The notes under the pieces: generated by a model
The model's database searches: none
The model's input: only the letters and a program-made list of their open reading frames with translations
What the model was told of the DNA's origin: nothing
Shown: piece by piece, positions 22,576 to 30,724 of the stretch
How the letters are laid out: each line of letters opens with the position of its first letter
How positions within the stretch are numbered: the stretch's first letter is position 1
Position numbers and translations under genes: made by a program
From: Sedimenticola_A sp040506425
GTDB taxonomy: Bacteria; Pseudomonadota; Gammaproteobacteria; Chromatiales; Chromatiaceae
Assembly: GCA_965224515.1 (NCBI GenBank)
Contig: OZ245051.1
Coordinates: 1,674,001 to 1,738,000, forward strand
DNA: 64,000 nt
Direction of reading: 5' to 3'

Positions 22576-23810
22576 GTGATGATCAACACTGCCGCAAACA
22601 GGATCAGGAACCAGGGCAGGGTGGCGCGGTAGAGCTGCATGATCGGCTTGTTGAACCGGTAGCTGGCGATGAACAGGTTCATACCCACCGGTGGTGTGAA
22701 GTAGCCGATCTGCATGTTGGCCAGGAAGATGATGCCAAGATGCACCGGGTCCACACCGTAGCCCAGGGCGATGGGCAGCAGCAGGGGGACCATCAGTACC
22801 AGGGCTGAAAAGATATCCAGCATGGTTCCAAGCACCAGTAGAAAGATGTTGAGCAGCAGCAGAAAGGTGAGCTTGTCCTGTACAAGCTCCCGTATGGTAT
22901 CGAACAGGCGGGTGGGAATCTCTGCGTCGATCAGGTAGTTGGTGGATGCGAGTGATACCCCCAGGATGACCAGGATGCCGCCGACCATGATCATCGATTC
23001 GCGCATCACCCCGGGCAGTTTGGCCAGGGGGATCTCCCGGTGTATGAATACCTCCACCAGCAGCACGTAGAGGGCAGTAACCGCTGCTGCCTCTGAAATG
23101 GCAAAGTATCCGCTGTAGATGCCGCCCAGGATCACGATGGGCAGCGGAATCTCCCAGATCGCCTCTTTGACGGCCGCCATCGCCTCGTTCAGTGAAAACT
23201 TCGGAAAGAAGAGATTACGGCTGTGCCAGACACTCCATGCCGACAGCAGGATCAGCATCAGGGTGCCTGGCAGGATGCCAGCGAGGAACATGGCATCCAC
23301 GGTGATGTTGCCTCCCAGTCCCATCTGCTGGGCCACCACGGCGTAGAGAATCAGCGGAAGGGCGGGAGCGAAGAGCAGCCCCAGGCTGCCGGAGGTGGTG
23401 ACCAGGCCCAGTCCGAAGTTCTCGTTATAGCCTGCCTGCTTGAGGGCGGGGTAGAGTAGCGCGCCGAGGGCGACAATGGTCACTCCGGATGCGCCTGTGA
23501 AGGCGGTAAACAGTGCGCAGCCCACCAGCGAGATCATGGCCAGCCCGCCCGGCATCCAGCCCAGCAGGGCGCTGGTCAGTCGTACCAGGCGCTGTGGTGC
23601 CTTGCTCTCTCCCAGCACATAGCCGGCGAAGGTGAAGAGGGGTATGGCTAAAAGTACCGGCATCTCGGCAATGCGGAAGAACTCGATGAGGACAACCTGC
23701 AGGTCGATTTCGGAACGGTGGAAACCCATCATTGCACTGGCCGCTATGACGGTGAACAGAGGGGCACCCAGCAGCGCCAGTACAATCAGCAGCAGGCCGA
23801 AGATGATCAC
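22533..23810 (-). CDS. dctM: TRAP transporter large permease subunit
   Basis: 425-residue membrane subunit with about 12 hydrophobic segments that carries the Na+-coupled transport path of tripartite ATP-independent periplasmic transporters. Family motifs: LLAIPLFTFAGYVLGESKAP near residue 55, FTAFTGASGVTIVALGALLY near 105 and LANMQIGYFTPPVGMNLFIA near 375. It begins four bases inside the end of dctQ (23807-23810). Substrate cannot be told from the permease. It is the last gene of the tatT-dctP-cupin-dctQ-dctM run. Confidence 0.94.
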   Translation of the reverse strand: MIIFGLLLIVLALLGAPLFTVIAASAMMGFHRSEIDLQVVLIEFFRIAEMPVLLAIPLFTFAGYVLGESKAPQRLVRLTSALLGWMPGGLAMISLVGCALFTAFTGASGVTIVALGALLYPALKQAGYNENFGLGLVTTSGSLGLLFAPALPLILYAVVAQQMGLGGNITVDAMFLAGILPGTLMLILLSAWSVWHSRNLFFPKFSLNEAMAAVKEAIWEIPLPIVILGGIYSGYFAISEAAAVTALYVLLVEVFIHREIPLAKLPGVMRESMIMVGGILVILGVSLASTNYLIDAEIPTRLFDTIRELVQDKLTFLLLLNIFLLVLGTMLDIFSALVLMVPLLLPIALGYGVDPVHLGIIFLANMQIGYFTPPVGMNLFIASYRFNKPIMQLYRATLPWFLILFAAVLIITYWPWLSLVLLGRG

Positions 23811-24301
23811 TCAGGCTCCCCCTCTTCCACTTCACTCTCGGCGTCCCTGCCCAGCAGTGCATGCAGCAGGAAACGCAGGGCCATGATGCCGAAGCCGATG
23901 GGCAGTACCAGTTCACAGACCCAGGCGGGGATGGAGAGAAACAGCGTGGCACCATCCTCCTTCTCCATCAGCACAAAGCGGGCGGCGTGATAGGCAAGCA
24001 GAGCGCAGGTGGCAGAGGCAAAAAGATCGGTCAGCAGGTGGACCAGGACCTTGAGTTTTCGTGGCAGGTGGAGGGAGACAATATCGATGCTGATGTGGCG
24101 GCTCTCACGGGTTGCGGCCATGGCACCGAGCAGGCCCAACCAGAGTACCAGCAGGCGCAGCAGGGGGTCTATCCAGAACTGCCCCATGTCCCAGGCGTTG
24201 CGCATCAGTATCTGGGATGATGCGAGGAGGATCATGGCGCTGAGCAGAAACACCAGCAAGCTGTCTTCCAGAAACAGCACGATGCTCAGCAGGCGCTTCA
24301 T
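23807..24301 (-). CDS. dctQ: TRAP transporter small permease subunit
   Basis: 164-residue membrane protein with four hydrophobic segments, the usual DctQ layout. Conserved residues are visible around WIDPLLRLLVLWLGLLGAMA and the RHISIDI motif (about residues 50-80). The ATG at 24301 has AGGGGATGAG directly upstream; a longer start at 24331 is less likely. A gap of 245 bases separates it from the cupin gene, with no coding sequence or clear terminator seen in it, so one transcript with dctP is possible but not certain. Confidence 0.92.
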   Translation of the reverse strand: MKRLLSIVLFLEDSLLVFLLSAMILLASSQILMRNAWDMGQFWIDPLLRLLVLWLGLLGAMAATRESRHISIDIVSLHLPRKLKVLVHLLTDLFASATCALLAYHAARFVLMEKEDGATLFLSIPAWVCELVLPIGFGIMALRFLLHALLGRDAESEVEEGEPE

Positions 24302-24546
24302 CTCATCCCCTTCCTTTTTATGGGAGAACACACAACTATTCTTGTCTGAATCCTGTTCTGATCAAAATGACCGGGATCAAGGCTGCATTTACCTCTCGCA
24401 GCGGGCTGCAGCAAACTGCAACCCAGGGTGAAGGTGATACAGGTTTGGATTACGGCATACTAAGTCTAGTCTGATTTTTTTCTCAGGGTGGGGCGCGCGA
24501 AGAGGCGGAGTGCAGATTATCTGAGGCATCCGGCAGGTACTGTGAT

Positions 24547-24894
24547 TCAGTCAGCCAAGGGGGGCGTCTCAGGATGAATATGCACCGCCAGCCAGACGCA
24601 GAGCGGCTGGACGGAGGTTTCAGTCACCTGGTGGGGTGTCTGGGCGGGGATAAAGAAGCTGTCACCCTGCTTGAGTTTGACGGTTCGATCTGCCATCTGC
24701 AGATCGGCGCTGCCCTGCAACAACAGAATCCACTCGTCCTGCTCCTGTACGAACAGATCTGAAACGGTTCCGGGGGCACTGACGATACGCTCTATGGTGA
24801 CGTTGCGGCACTGAAGCAGCAGGGTGAAAACTTCACCCGAGGCGGGTTCAGGTATGGACGAGAGCAGATTGTTCGGCTGCATTGACATGGTCAT
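24547..24894 (-). CDS. Small cupin-domain protein inside the TRAP operon
   Basis: Single-domain cupin of 115 residues. The first cupin motif is degenerate (LFVQEQDEWILLLQGSADLQ, lacking the usual H-x-H), and the second reads GDSFFIPAQTPHQV with one histidine. Metal binding is therefore doubtful unless other residues help. It overlaps the dctP end by four bases, so it is translated together with the substrate-binding protein. It might sense or modify the transported compound (inference). Confidence 0.85.
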   Translation of the reverse strand: MTMSMQPNNLLSSIPEPASGEVFTLLLQCRNVTIERIVSAPGTVSDLFVQEQDEWILLLQGSADLQMADRTVKLKQGDSFFIPAQTPHQVTETSVQPLCVWLAVHIHPETPPLAD

Positions 24895-25892
24895 CTCCCG
24901 CTCTGCCTGAACTCTGCCAGGATCTGCAGCATTCTTTTGCGCATCTGCGGCGAGTAGCTGCCTTGCTGGCCCATCTTTTCAATGCTGCGGTCCACCGCGT
25001 TACGCCATTGATCCATGTGTTCCAGGGAGGGATTGATAAACTCTATGCCCTGTTTCTCCAGTGCATTGCGGGCGCTTGAGCTCTCCTCGCGATTTTTCCG
25101 GTTGAGCTCTTGGAAAGTCCGGCTGAGGACCTCCTGCAGAACAGACCTGTCCTCGGGTGAGACCCTCTTCAGCGCTTTCTCGTTGATTACCAGGCTGGCG
25201 TAAAGATAGATCAGTGGCACGTCCACAAGGTATTTGACTCTTGTATGCCACTGCAGGGCGATCGCGCCGATGGGAGACGTGCCGACGGTGTTGATCAGGC
25301 CGGTCTGCAGACCTGTCAGTACGTCGGTGATGGGCAGTGCGATGGGGGATACATTTACCGCTTCGAACGCTGCCCTGGTTATGGGATCACCTTCCGGGGC
25401 CCATACTTTCTGTGCCCGCAGGTCCTCAATGGTGAGGATAGGTGAGTTGGACATCAGGTAGGCAAACCCCCCTTCACTGAGTCCATAGCTGGTGAAGCCT
25501 TTGGCTTTCAGTCCGGCGATGATGACCTGGTCCATCCGTTGCCGCAGGTGATCCACCTCGGCATAGGAGCGAAACAGGAAGGGCATGCTGTAGAGGCGGG
25601 CGTCGGGATAGATGGTTGCCAGTCCGCCGCCGGTAATGGCGCCGCCGTGCAGCTGCCCGACGCGGATTTTTCTCAGCACGCTGTTGTCGTTGCCCATGAT
25701 GCCGCCGGGGTAGAAGCGCAGCTTGACCCGGCCCCCGGTGCGTTCCTTGATGGTTTTTGCACTGCTTCGCATGGCCTTCATCCAGGCCGTTCCATCGGGG
25801 ACAACGGTTGCGATCTTCAGGGTTACGGCCTCTGCCTGGAAGGTCAGAGTCAGGGCGCTGAGCAGCAGAAGGTTTGCAAGCAGAGTCCGCAT
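24891..25892 (-). CDS. dctP: TRAP transporter substrate-binding protein
   Basis: 333-residue periplasmic receptor with a signal peptide (residues 1-19, MRTLLANLLLLSALTLTFQA). DctP/SmoM motifs follow: KIATVVPDGTAWMKAMR, RVKLRFYPGGIMGNDNSVLR near residue 55 and VWAPEGDPITRAAFEAV near 170, where the family's organic-anion-binding arginine is replaced by the PEGDPI context. The ATG at 25892 has GGGGAGAG upstream. Proteins paired with TatT in spirochaetes and proteobacteria form the TatP group; this pairing fits that group. Ligand unknown. Confidence 0.93.
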   Translation of the reverse strand: MRTLLANLLLLSALTLTFQAEAVTLKIATVVPDGTAWMKAMRSSAKTIKERTGGRVKLRFYPGGIMGNDNSVLRKIRVGQLHGGAITGGGLATIYPDARLYSMPFLFRSYAEVDHLRQRMDQVIIAGLKAKGFTSYGLSEGGFAYLMSNSPILTIEDLRAQKVWAPEGDPITRAAFEAVNVSPIALPITDVLTGLQTGLINTVGTSPIGAIALQWHTRVKYLVDVPLIYLYASLVINEKALKRVSPEDRSVLQEVLSRTFQELNRKNREESSSARNALEKQGIEFINPSLEHMDQWRNAVDRSIEKMGQQGSYSPQMRKRMLQILAEFRQSGR

Positions 25893-25902
25893 GTTCTCTC
25901 CC

Positions 25903-26751
25903 CTAAAAATAGTCGTCGGCCAGCAGTTCCCTGGCACGGCGCTTGGCTATGACATTGCTCAGGGTCAGCTCGGGTTCACGAACCTCAGCCTGCAGGACCT
26001 CGTTGAGTAGCCTGTCATGGAGCGCCTGGTCGAATACCAGGCGTGCATAGCTGCGGGCAAACTCCACCTTGGCTATCAGGTCACGTTCCCTTGAGTATTT
26101 CAGTGCCAGTTCAAAGTGGTGTCTGCCTATTTCCGGCTTGCCCCCAAGGCTTGGTGGCAGGCGGGAGCGGATTACTCCCAGGTAGAGCTGGGCGCGCCCT
26201 TTCTCGTAAGCGGGCTCAAGCTCTGCAACCCGCTGCAGCATCAGCTCCACCTTGGCCAGATCAGCCACGGCATTCCAGTCGTCACTGTGGGCCTTGATCC
26301 ATCCTGCCCAGCTCGCAGCATAGACATAGAGGGGGGCGAGTGAGGAGTCGCCAATTCGGGAAATGATCCCGCTGTATTCTTCAAATGGCCCGGCTTCCGC
26401 TTCACAGGCTTTTGGCTCCTGCTGGCAAAAGACGCTGCGCGCATAGTTCCTGGAACGATTGGTAAGGCGCTTTTCGCGTTCCGGTTCGTCTGACAGGCCC
26501 GTGGCGTAAGCACCGTAGAGTTTGGCGCCTGCCATGAGCAGGGCTGGATCATCGGGGTTGTCCTCGATCATTCCGTCCAGCAGCAGAAGGTAGGCCGGGG
26601 CTCCCGCCATGACGATTTCGGGGTCGTCCTGGTTTAGCATGGCGCTGGCGATATTGCCGGCCAGTTGCTGGGTGGCCATGGAGGCGCATCCGGCAAGGAT
26701 CAGTATGGCCAGAAGGGGTGGAAGGGTGTGGACGATCCGGTTAAGGGACAC
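25903..26751 (-). CDS. TatT family protein (TRAP-associated TPR lipoprotein)
   Basis: 282 residues. From GTG 26751 the N-terminus reads as a lipoprotein signal with lipobox ILAGC (cysteine about residue 22). The rest is helical, with TPR-like pairs (for example DNPDDPALLMAGAKLYGAYA, and ELEPAYEKGRAQLYLGVI) and the family feature of a short cysteine-bearing insert (VFCQQEPKACEAE). TatT proteins trimerise and dock with their DctP partner in Treponema; dctP begins 10 bases downstream here. A TTG at 26811 would extend the ORF but spoil the signal peptide. Likely first gene of the operon. Confidence 0.88.
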   Translation of the reverse strand: MSLNRIVHTLPPLLAILILAGCASMATQQLAGNIASAMLNQDDPEIVMAGAPAYLLLLDGMIEDNPDDPALLMAGAKLYGAYATGLSDEPEREKRLTNRSRNYARSVFCQQEPKACEAEAGPFEEYSGIISRIGDSSLAPLYVYAASWAGWIKAHSDDWNAVADLAKVELMLQRVAELEPAYEKGRAQLYLGVIRSRLPPSLGGKPEIGRHHFELALKYSRERDLIAKVEFARSYARLVFDQALHDRLLNEVLQAEVREPELTLSNVIAKRRARELLADDYF

Positions 26752-26836
26752 GATCGAGTCTGCGATTGCTGTTATACAGTCAAGGCTAGTCCCTATTCCG
26801 GTTTTGGGCAAATGCTATCAGGCGCAGGGCCTGTTT

Positions 26837-27202
26837 TCAGCGGTGCTTTTTATTCACATGTTCGATGTGGTCGACCCAGTTGCTGAAGGCGGTGCCTATT
26901 GAGGTGCCGCCATGGCGGCGTCCTCGGAAGGTGCCGAAACAGGCATCTTCCTCACCATCAGCAAGTCGGGCGGATCCGATATTGAGAAAAACGAATATCA
27001 GGAGGACGTCGATGACAAGGGCCGCGATCAGGGCTGATCCGTGGACGATGATGTTGTCCTTGGTCCATTGGAAAATAACACCCTGGTATTCAATGGCCAG
27101 CCAGATAGTGCCGAAGAGGAGGGCAACCGCGAGCAGTGAGAAGAAATCGGCCACACGTTCATGGCCACGCATATAACCTTTTACTCGAGAGCAGACCGTC
27201 AT
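26837..27202 (-). CDS. Small membrane protein with two transmembrane segments, unknown function
   Basis: 121 residues from ATG 27202, chosen because GGAGGTGAT lies immediately upstream. Two hydrophobic helices (about residues 22-40 and 57-75) are separated by a short loop (EYQGVIFQWTKDN). A basic tail with GTFRGRRHGG and many histidines and lysines at the end follows. I do not recognise a family. It is on the same strand as the TRAP operon and 85 bases upstream of tatT, so membership is possible but unproven. Confidence 0.72.
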   Translation of the reverse strand: MTVCSRVKGYMRGHERVADFFSLLAVALLFGTIWLAIEYQGVIFQWTKDNIIVHGSALIAALVIDVLLIFVFLNIGSARLADGEEDACFGTFRGRRHGGTSIGTAFSNWVDHIEHVNKKHR

Positions 27203-27304
27203 ATCACCTCCTGTCCCAGGACCGGAAACAGCTGCTTCGGCGGTTTCCGTTTTTATAATCCCTCTAAGATAGTGGATGTTGGCCTGCTTCTGCAAGGGCA
27301 GGAA

Positions 27305-27679
27305 TCACTGGTCCGGGTTGCCGGGGCCGGTTTCTGCGGGGAATTCCATTTCAAGGTAACGGATGATGTCCCTTGATTCGTAGAGCCACTGGGCTGGTTG
27401 GTCCGGATGGCTTATGCATAGACAGGGTACCTGCTGTTTGCCCCCTTCACGCAGGAGTTGGTCAGCATATTCCTGTGACTTGTGGATGTTTCTGCGGGGG
27501 ATATCCAGGTTGAGGCGTTTCACGGCACGATTGACCATGATACAGAACGGGCAGCTGTCGAACTGGTAGAGAGCAAGTCGGGAGGTTGTCTGGTCGACTT
27601 TTTGCTGCTCTTCTTCAGAGCGTATCCTGGGTGGAGTAGCTGGTCCGGCCAGCCTGGAGAGGATGTTCCAGATGCCCAT
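27305..27679 (-). CDS. Glutaredoxin family protein
   Basis: 124-residue protein: a short N-terminal extension with a hydrophobic stretch and then a glutaredoxin/GST-N-like thioredoxin fold starting LALYQFDSCPFCIMVNRAV. The CPFC dithiol active site is intact, the cis-proline is in QQVPCL, and the glutathione-contact segment is WLYESRDIIRYLE. It starts five bases after the bolA stop. BolA and glutaredoxin proteins often cooperate in iron-sulfur cluster handling, but that partnership normally involves monothiol (CGFS) glutaredoxins, which this is not. Confidence 0.9.
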   Translation of the reverse strand: MGIWNILSRLAGPATPPRIRSEEEQQKVDQTTSRLALYQFDSCPFCIMVNRAVKRLNLDIPRRNIHKSQEYADQLLREGGKQQVPCLCISHPDQPAQWLYESRDIIRYLEMEFPAETGPGNPDQ

Positions 27680-27684
27680 TCCGC

Positions 27685-27993
27685 TTACTTGGCGCCACCG
27701 CCCAGACATTCAGGTGAGCTCGGGGCTACACCACCCTTGTCGAACCACTCCTGGGGTGTCATGGTGTGGAGGGCCAGGGCATGCAGGCCCTGATCGAATT
27801 CCTGTTTGATAAGACCGTTGACCAGCCGGTGTCTTGCCAGGAGGTTTTTGCCCTCGAACTGATCACTGACCACGATCACCTTGAAGTGGGATTGAGCATC
27901 TTCAGGGACGTTGTGCATGTGACTTTCATCGATTACCTCAAGGTGCATCGGCTTTAGTGCATCCTGAATTTTCTGCTCTATGGTCTTTTGCAT
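27685..27993 (-). CDS. bolA: BolA family protein
   Basis: 102 residues matching BolA: KIQDALKPMHLEVIDESHMH, SHFKVIVVSDQFEGKNLLAR, the conserved RHRLVNGLIKQEF helix and LHALALHTMTPQEW. BolA proteins act with glutaredoxins in iron-sulfur assembly and influence cell morphology and stress responses. The ATG at 27993 gives the canonical start. The glutaredoxin gene follows after five bases. Confidence 0.95.
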   Translation of the reverse strand: MQKTIEQKIQDALKPMHLEVIDESHMHNVPEDAQSHFKVIVVSDQFEGKNLLARHRLVNGLIKQEFDQGLHALALHTMTPQEWFDKGGVAPSSPECLGGGAK

Positions 27994-28123
27994 TATTGCT
28001 CCGGCGCTGTAATCGTTCCCTATTCTATCCACACAATTGCCGTTGGCTACACAGGCATATTTTGTGGTTATAGCACAACATCTGCCCATGGGCAGTGTTG
28101 TCAGCGCTGCGCCGGGATACAGT

Positions 28124-28582
28124 TCAGTCGGATGTGTACTCTTCTGTAATGGTGTACTGGACCAGTGCTTCGTTATCTATATCGCCCTCTCCGCTGCCGA
28201 TCATAATGCAGTTTTTGGCCATCCGCGCCTGGATGGCTGCTTTCCAGGCCAGGTTCTGCTTCTCTATGATCAATGTGTCGGGAGTCAGGGCCGCCTGGCA
28301 TGCGGCGGCTACAAAGTGTTCGGCCTGGGCTTCCCAGTCTGCATCTTTTCCGCAGGCGGCATAGGTCTGTACCGCGATGGACTTGGCCGCCTTGTAGGCC
28401 TCCGCCCTCTCCTCGTCTGTAGGGTCGGGTTCCATTGCGGTGTCCAGGGCTTTTGAAAGGTGGCTGTTACTGGTAAGGCCAGAGACGCTTTGGGCAAATC
28501 TGGCGCCGATTGCCCGCTGCTCTTCGACGGAGAGGTTGTCCAGTGCCGCGCGCAGTTGTTGGTCATTGGAAATGGAAGCCAT
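28124..28582 (-). CDS. Hypothetical soluble protein
   Basis: 152 residues from ATG 28582, which has GGAG about seven bases upstream. There is no signal peptide or membrane segment. The sequence is alanine-rich and helical; notable stretches are LSVEEQRAIGARFAQSVSGL at residues 16-35, TDEERAEAYKAAKSIAVQTY near 55 and CQAALTPDTLIIEKQNLAWK near 92. Three to four cysteines are scattered. I do not recognise the family. It stands alone between bolA and the ankyrin gene, all on the minus strand. Confidence 0.75.
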   Translation of the reverse strand: MASISNDQQLRAALDNLSVEEQRAIGARFAQSVSGLTSNSHLSKALDTAMEPDPTDEERAEAYKAAKSIAVQTYAACGKDADWEAQAEHFVAAACQAALTPDTLIIEKQNLAWKAAIQARMAKNCIMIGSGEGDIDNEALVQYTITEEYTSD

Positions 28583-28664
28583 AGTTAATCTCCGCTGTTG
28601 GAATGCCGGTGTCACCCGAAGTGTCGCCATGTCTGATTCTGGCGCTGAACGGGTCTCTTCAAGC

Positions 28665-29300
28665 CTAGCTCTCCTTCATGATATTTTCAGTTTGAGCATT
28701 ACCTGGATGATCTGCGTCAAGTAAAGGACCGTGTGCTGTGGTCGGAGGCTGTTGCAGGCTGTCAATTACCTCGGCGTGCAGTCCGGCCTTTGCCCAGTCC
28801 AGGGCGGTTTTGCCGTCGCTGTCCCTGAGTTGGCGATCTGCACCGGCCGCCAGCAGGGCATATACCGTCTCCAGGTGCCCCTGCTTGGCTGCCCAGATCA
28901 GTGCCGACCAGCCCCGGGTGTTCTCCTGGCGGTCGGGTGATGCGCCGTATTCCAGAAGCAGTTGCACCGTTTCCCCGTGGTTGTTTGATGCGGCCAGCAT
29001 AAGCGCAGTGTAGCCGCCCTTGTCGCCCAGTTCGGTGCCGGCACCGGCATCCAGCAGCTGTTTTACGGCCGGTGTATGGCCGTTCAGTGCCGCTTTCATG
29101 AGGGGGGTCCATTGGCAGAAATCCCGCACGTTCACATTGTTGTCGATGGAGAGAAGAGTCTGGATCCGGCCTGTGTCCCCCTTCTCGGCGGCACTCACCA
29201 GGGGTGGGGATTGGGGATCACTGAACTCTTGAGGGGCTTCGCTGCAACCGGCCAGGAAGAGTGCGAGGAGGGACGTTGCGCAAAAGAGGGTCTTAGTCAT
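28665..29300 (-). CDS. Ankyrin-repeat lipoprotein
   Basis: 211 residues. A lipoprotein signal (ALFLAGC, cysteine 19) is followed by five ankyrin repeats covering about residues 33-185, with typical cores (TPLMKAALNGHTPAVKQLLD, TALMLAASNNHGETVQLLLE, SALIWAAKQGHLETVYALLA). It should be anchored on the periplasmic side of a membrane and mediate protein binding. In other proteobacteria such periplasmic ankyrin proteins accompany catalase or other enzymes, but no such partner is adjacent. The start is the ATG at 29300. Confidence 0.9.
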   Translation of the reverse strand: MTKTLFCATSLLALFLAGCSEAPQEFSDPQSPPLVSAAEKGDTGRIQTLLSIDNNVNVRDFCQWTPLMKAALNGHTPAVKQLLDAGAGTELGDKGGYTALMLAASNNHGETVQLLLEYGASPDRQENTRGWSALIWAAKQGHLETVYALLAAGADRQLRDSDGKTALDWAKAGLHAEVIDSLQQPPTTAHGPLLDADHPGNAQTENIMKES

Positions 29301-29387
29301 GACAGGTGCTCAATAACAGGAGCACTCATCTTGGGAGATGGGATTGATGGGGCCAATGATATTTCGCAATATTGCGAAGTCAGGGGG

Positions 29388-29729
29388 TTACTGCTGTTTA
29401 TCTGCGCATGCGACACAGAGGTCGCTGTTGGGCAGGATCTGCAGGCGTGCCTCGGGAATTTCCGCCCCGCATGCTGCGCAGATGCCGTATTCACCGGCAT
29501 CAATTCTGGCCAGGGTGCGGTTTATCTGGCTGAGCTCCCGGCGCCCGGCTTCGCCCAGGGCGTCAAGCACCTCTTCATTCTCGCGCTCCACGGCCTGCTC
29601 AGAAAAGTCGGGGGGCAGGGGGCCGTCGCTGTGGCGTACCTCGTCGGTAATCCTGTTGATCCGCCGGTTGAGCTCCTCGCGACGTTTCAACAGCAGTTGC
29701 CTGATGGCATTGTGTTCTCTGTCAGGCAT
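29388..29729 (-). CDS. DksA/TraR-type zinc-finger protein
   Basis: 113 residues. A coiled-coil helix pair (about residues 5-70) is followed by the DksA/TraR C4 zinc finger: YGICAACGAEIPEARLQ and LCVACA, all four cysteines present. It lacks the N-terminal extension of true DksA and has PDFSEQAVERENEEV at the coiled-coil tip region, so binding to the RNA polymerase secondary channel is plausible but effector activity is uncertain. The ATG at 29729 overlaps the end of fur by eight bases. Confidence 0.88.
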   Translation of the reverse strand: MPDREHNAIRQLLLKRREELNRRINRITDEVRHSDGPLPPDFSEQAVERENEEVLDALGEAGRRELSQINRTLARIDAGEYGICAACGAEIPEARLQILPNSDLCVACADKQQ

Positions 29730-30162
29730 TGCTTCTGCAGCTTTTGCACAGGCCGTAGAGCACCATGCTGTGGTCGTCCATTTCAAAGCCTGCCTCGTTG
29801 GCTATCTCCCGCTGCCTGGCCTCGATGGTTTCGTCGTGAAACTCCTCCACGTGGCCGCATTTCACGCAGACAATGTGATCGTGGTGCTTATCCTCTGCCA
29901 CCTCGAAAACCGCCTTGCCACCTTCAAACTGCAGGCGGCTGACCAGTCCTGCCTGTTCACACTGGGTAAGTACCCTGTAGATGGTCGCGACACCGATATC
30001 CTCGTCCCTCTCCAGCATCATGCGGTAAATGTCCTCCGCACTGACGTGGCGCCCGCGGCTCTCCTCCAGCATTTCGAGGATCTTAAGGCGGGGCAGGGTG
30101 ATCTTCAGTCCGGCCTGCTTCAGTTTGGTGGATATTTCGGACACAGCCTGTTTTCCTTGCAT
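29722..30162 (-). CDS. fur: Ferric uptake regulator Fur
   Basis: 146-residue iron-responsive repressor. The winged-helix domain shows LKITLPRLKILEMLEES and DIGVATIYRVLTQCEQAGLV. The metal domain has the HHDHIVCVKCGHVEEF motif with the CxxC pair and a second pair CKSCRSNA at the C-terminus, so the structural zinc site is complete, unlike the other Fur-family protein at 36.4 kb. The ATG at 30162 yields the standard length; the open frame extends much further upstream without biological meaning. It is divergent from hisI with a 126-base shared upstream region. Confidence 0.94.
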   Translation of the reverse strand: MQGKQAVSEISTKLKQAGLKITLPRLKILEMLEESRGRHVSAEDIYRMMLERDEDIGVATIYRVLTQCEQAGLVSRLQFEGGKAVFEVAEDKHHDHIVCVKCGHVEEFHDETIEARQREIANEAGFEMDDHSMVLYGLCKSCRSNA

Positions 30163-30288
30163 TGCCACTTGTCGCGGAAAGTATATCATCAGCCCGGAAG
30201 GTGCACTGTGAGATTCTCCCGCTTGTCCGGATTCGCTGAAGACAAACAGTGATATGATGCTGTGCATACACACTAGCGAAGCAGAAAA

Positions 30289-30714
30289 ATGAAACAGACC
30301 GAAAAATTCAAACTGGGTGAAGGACTTCCACTGGCTGAAGTTCTGGATAATCTTCCCTATAACGCCGATGGACTGGTACCGGCCATTGCCCAGCAGCATG
30401 ACAGTGGCGAGGTGCTGATGATGGCCTGGATGAACCGCGTATCCCTTGATGAAACCCTGGAGAAGGGACGAGTCTGCTACTGGTCCCGTTCGCGTCAGAA
30501 GTTGTGGCGCAAGGGTGAATCCTCGGGGCAGGTGCAGGTACTCAAGGATATGCGTTTTGATTGTGACGGTGACACCATACTTCTTCTGGTGGACCAGACC
30601 GGGCCCGCCTGCCATACAGGGCGTCGCAGCTGTTTCTATAATGCTGTCAGGGGTGATCGCGTTGAGGTGGTCGATGAGCCGCTGATAGATCCGGACGAGC
30701 TGTACGGAAAGTAG
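30289..30714 (+). CDS. hisI: Phosphoribosyl-AMP cyclohydrolase
   Basis: Third step of histidine synthesis, opening the purine ring of PR-AMP. The 141-residue protein is the monofunctional HisI form: DGLVPAIAQQHDSGEVLMMA, TLEKGRVCYWSRSRQKLWRK, GESSGQVQVLKDMRFDCDGD and the zinc cysteines in GPACHTGRRSCF. No hisE or other his gene is next to it. An AT-rich TATGAT about 30 bases upstream could be a -10 element. gloB starts 10 bases downstream, suggesting an operon of mixed function. Confidence 0.96.
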   Translation: MKQTEKFKLGEGLPLAEVLDNLPYNADGLVPAIAQQHDSGEVLMMAWMNRVSLDETLEKGRVCYWSRSRQKLWRKGESSGQVQVLKDMRFDCDGDTILLLVDQTGPACHTGRRSCFYNAVRGDRVEVVDEPLIDPDELYGK

Positions 30715-30724
30715 ATCTCTCTCC

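Noticed and set aside
24302..24546. Possible small gene or regulator between the cupin and dctQ genes
   Set aside because: No frame with a plausible start and ribosome-binding site; composition looks non-coding.
30181..30288. Sigma-70 promoter for hisI with TATGAT as the -10 element
   Set aside because: No -35 hexamer at 16-18 bases; only mentioned within the hisI entry.
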